A stretch of DNA of 16,861 bases, taken from Bacillota bacterium. GTDB taxonomy: Bacteria; Bacillota; Clostridia; Lachnospirales; Lachnospiraceae. The first letter of the stretch is position 1, and each line of letters opens with the position of its first letter. The notes beneath the pieces are model-generated. The model saw nothing but the letters and a program-made list of their open reading frames with translations. It was not told where the DNA came from and ran no database searches. This document shows, one piece after another, positions 15,250 to 16,861 of this stretch. The stretch covers positions 1 to 16,861 of the forward strand of contig JAFAEB010000227.1 of assembly GCA_023424235.1 (NCBI GenBank), in the 5' to 3' direction. A program made the position numbers and the translations under genes.

Positions 15250-15835
15250 TTATGGCTCCCTTCTGGGTAATAAGATACCCACTTTCTTTTTGAAAATCTT
15301 GTTTCATTTTGCCTCTTAGCCTTGACAGCCTACTATCAATTGCTGTAACTGACATATTCATTGCCTTAGAGATATCTTTTGATGATTGCAAATAAAAATA
15401 TTTGCGAATAACAAGCTCTCTATCTTTTTTATTTAAATTTTCTATAACCTCGTTTAAGCGTTTAATATCTTCTTTTGCAAAGATTTTCCCCTCCACATTT
15501 TGGCTATTGTCAGCGTAATACTTAACAATATCCGAAACATCATCAGGAAGTTCTCTATCTTCTCGTCTACTTAAGTCACGAAGCTTATTAATGGCAGTAT
15601 TTCTTACAATTACCTTTAAATAGGTTTTTAAAGATGCTTTACTCATATCATACTTTTCTATATGATTCCACAACTTTAAATAGGTGTCATTCACACATTC
15701 TTCAATGTCCCGTGAACGACTTCCTAGAATTCCTTTTGCAATATAAATAAGTAACTTCTCATACTTATCTGCTAACTTAACTAAACCATATTCATTTTTT
15801 TCATATATGAGGTTAACAATTGCTTCATCCTTCAA
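15242..15835 (-). CDS. ECF-type RNA polymerase sigma factor (sigma-70 family)
   Basis: This 197-aa protein has the two-domain ECF layout. Region 2 (about residues 10-90) includes DIEECVNDTYLKLWNHIEKY and the DNA-melting stretch SLKTYLKVIVRNTAINKLRD. Region 4 (about 128-180) includes NKKDRELVIRKYFY and the helix-turn-helix DISKAMNMSVTAIDSRLSRL. It would direct polymerase to a specific promoter set, usually in response to an envelope signal relayed by a membrane anti-sigma factor. The start is a TTG at 15835 behind AGGAGG (15848-15843). I see no convincing sigma-A or ECF promoter in the AT-rich 160 bp upstream. It sits at the head of a minus-strand run that continues without a visible terminator into the fatty-acid genes. 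Confidence 0.88.
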   Translation of the reverse strand: MKDEAIVNLIYEKNEYGLVKLADKYEKLLIYIAKGILGSRSRDIEECVNDTYLKLWNHIEKYDMSKASLKTYLKVIVRNTAINKLRDLSRREDRELPDDVSDIVKYYADNSQNVEGKIFAKEDIKRLNEVIENLNKKDRELVIRKYFYLQSSKDISKAMNMSVTAIDSRLSRLRGKMKQDFQKESGYLITQKGAINE

Positions 15836-15994
15836 CTAAAAGCCTCCTTCCTACATGCTCATATAAATATACACAATAAAAAATATTATCTTGCATTTTT
15901 TTTATAGTTTTAAAATTTTATATTTCTTTTTTTCTAATCTTTGTGCCTTAGCTCTTAAAGTACTGTGAATAAAAATATTCTATATTGAATAAAA

Positions 15995-16083
15995 GGGTTG
16001 TTACAATCAAATATGAATACCAAATCCAATGACTTGAATTTTACTTCATGTCATCCTTTCGTATTATATATGTGCAACAGCCC
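15995..16083. repeat. 89-bp imperfect palindrome (MITE-like element or complex terminator)
   Basis: The ends GGGTTGTTACA (15995-16005) and TGCAACAGCCC (16073-16083) are inverted copies, with one wobble and one mismatch. Nested inside are AATAC/GTATT (16016-16020, 16061-16065) and a 10-bp arm pair ATGACTTGAA/TTCATGTCAT (16029-16038, 16045-16054; one mismatch). The outer sequence resembles terminal repeats of some insertion sequences (CTGTTGCA type). On the minus strand it starts 10 bp after the stop of the 81-aa gene and ends in CCC followed by TTTT, so it could also terminate that gene. No target-site duplication is evident. Confidence 0.55.
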
Positions 16084-16093
16084 ATTTTCTAGT

Positions 16094-16339
16094 TTATGTA
16101 ATAGTAACATAGCTTATGTCCAAGTTATCTAATTTGTTTGTTAACTCCTCTTGTCGTTTCACTGGATTCTCTCTTACAGTAGACTCACTTACAATAATAT
16201 AAACACCTATACCAATAATAAATGCAAGTAATATAACGATAATAACATATATTAGATTACCTTCGATCAAGATTCTACGTTTATGTTTCCTTCTATAAGG
16301 TGAGTCCTTAAAATTAAGGTACATATCACTCTTCTTCAT
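16094..16339 (-). CDS. Small single-pass membrane protein, function unknown
   Basis: I do not recognise this 81-aa protein. It begins with a polar, strongly basic segment (YRRKHKRR at residues 15-22), has one hydrophobic helix at about residues 28-50, and ends in a charged tail (about 51-81). The basic flank predicts N-inside, C-outside topology. AGGAGG precedes its ATG at 16339, and a good promoter lies just upstream, so it is probably a real gene. It is divergent from an XRE-type regulator, which may control it. A palindrome-rich segment follows its stop. Confidence 0.65.
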   Translation of the reverse strand: MKKSDMYLNFKDSPYRRKHKRRILIEGNLIYVIIVILLAFIIGIGVYIIVSESTVRENPVKRQEELTNKLDNLDISYVTIT

Positions 16340-16371
16340 TTGTTCCTCCTCTATGATACCTTTGTCCTATT

Positions 16372-16384
16372 GTAAGTCTCTTAC
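16372..16384. promoter_or_regulatory. Short palindrome at the promoter of the 81-aa membrane protein gene
   Basis: GTAAG-TCT-CTTAC is an exact inverted repeat that overlaps the predicted transcription start (about 16382) of the minus-strand promoter. Its position fits an operator, possibly for the divergent XRE-family protein. No second copy was found nearby. Confidence 0.25.
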
Positions 16385-16388
16385 TTAT

Positions 16389-16417
16389 ATGGTATGGCTT
16401 AATCCTATATTTGTCAA
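16389..16417 (-). promoter_or_regulatory. Candidate sigma-A promoter for the 81-aa membrane protein gene
   Basis: On the minus strand: -35 TTGACA (16417-16412, perfect consensus), 17-bp spacer, -10 TACCAT (16394-16389, four of six). It would start about 43 nt before the ATG at 16339. Confidence 0.6.
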
Positions 16418-16489
16418 GTTGTTCATTCTTCCATATGGATTGTTGTCAACTGTTTTACTAAAATTTTACTTATTATTTGTATGTTTTTG

Positions 16490-16518
16490 TTGATATATAA
16501 CTTTAAGTACTATATAAT
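16490..16518 (+). promoter_or_regulatory. Sigma-A promoter for the XRE regulator
   Basis: -35 TTGATA (16490-16495), exactly 17 bp, then a perfect -10 TATAAT (16513-16518). Transcription would start near 16525, about 42 nt before the ATG at 16567. Confidence 0.75.
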
Positions 16519-16566
16519 GAAATGGGTTTGTTATTTAATGTTTATAGCTAACTGGGAGGAGAGTAT

Positions 16567-16861
16567 ATGAGTTTTAACTATCGTTTAAAACAATTACGAT
16601 TATCGAACAATCTGACACAAGGTGAGCTTGCCAATGTTCTTGGTATAAGGGCTACTACCATAGCGAATTATGAGTCCAATCGAAACGAACCTTCATTTAA
16701 CAAGTTAATTAGACTAGCCGACCACTTTGGTGTAACATGCGACTATTTATTAGGACTTTCAGAAGATTGTAGAAAATGTATCATGAGGTCAATACATAAG
16801 GAACAAATTGAAATTGTTGAAATGCTTCAACAGCTTGATCAAAATAGCTTAGAAGATTTAA
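16567..16861 (+). CDS. XRE-family helix-turn-helix regulator (5' part, runs off the window)
   Basis: The frame is open from the ATG at 16567 to the window end (98 codons visible, no stop). GGGAGGAG at 16554-16561 is the ribosome binding site. Residues 5-60 form a Cro/C1-type DNA-binding domain: RLKQLRLSNNLTQGELANVL, then GIRATTIANYESNRNEPSFN for the recognition helix, then LIRLADHFGVTCDYLLG, the usual domain end. Beyond this, EDCRKC and a helical segment (about 75-98) suggest a dimerisation or sensing part that continues outside the window. The divergent small membrane protein gene is its most likely local target, which is inference. Confidence 0.88.
   Translation, partial: MSFNYRLKQLRLSNNLTQGELANVLGIRATTIANYESNRNEPSFNKLIRLADHFGVTCDYLLGLSEDCRKCIMRSIHKEQIEIVEMLQQLDQNSLEDL

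Noticed and set aside
1..16861. CRISPR arrays, tRNA or rRNA genes, intact transposases, prophage genes
   Set aside because: No regular repeat-spacer pattern, no cloverleaf or rRNA-like GC-rich segment, and no transposase or phage protein motifs were found on either strand.

Overview
The window looks like a chromosomal segment of an AT-rich, anaerobic Gram-positive (Firmicutes; probably Lachnospiraceae, resembling Clostridium/Lachnoclostridium phytofermentans). The reasons are strong AGGAGG-type ribosome binding sites, an LplB/YtcP/LplA-type sugar importer without its own ATPase, a short clostridial AccA, a FabK-type fatty-acid cluster and a GGGNNST-type clostridial citrate synthase. The genus assignment is an inference from protein style, not a database match.

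Layout. (1) Positions 1-4058, plus strand: a three-gene ABC importer operon (two permeases and a large lipoprotein binding protein), ended by a 16-bp hairpin terminator. The leader carries two TTTGCATA direct repeats 20 bp apart that could be an activator site. (2) Positions 4063-6289: mgsA (methylglyoxal synthase, minus) and a citrate synthase (plus) diverge from a roughly 370-bp region with a candidate promoter for each and two short palindromes. (3) Positions 6349-6447: hairpins between the convergent citrate synthase and fatty-acid operon. (4) Positions 6470-14797, minus strand, transcribed right to left: acpP-fabK-fabD-fabG-fabF-accB-fabZ-accC-accD-accA. These encode malonyl-CoA production and the type II elongation cycle. 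(5) Positions 14812-15835, minus: an ECF-type sigma factor and a single-pass membrane protein, probably its anti-sigma factor. They overlap each other by 8 bp and sit 14 bp from acpP. fabT and fabH, which often head clostridial FAS clusters, are absent here. (6) Positions 15995-16083: an 89-bp imperfect palindrome, either MITE-like or a complex terminator. (7) Positions 16094-16861: a small membrane protein gene (minus) diverging from an XRE-family regulator (plus) that runs off the window end.

The most striking point is in fabK, the enoyl-ACP reductase gene. It has a clean start and Shine-Dalgarno at 14542, but codon 25 is an in-frame TAG. The homologous frame continues intact on both sides of it. 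Either the only ENR gene visible here is interrupted by a nonsense mutation, or there is a sequence error, suppression, or reinitiation at a TTG three codons later. The second point is the tight physical coupling of a sigma/anti-sigma pair to the head of the fatty-acid operon. This suggests, but does not prove, envelope-stress-linked control of lipid synthesis.
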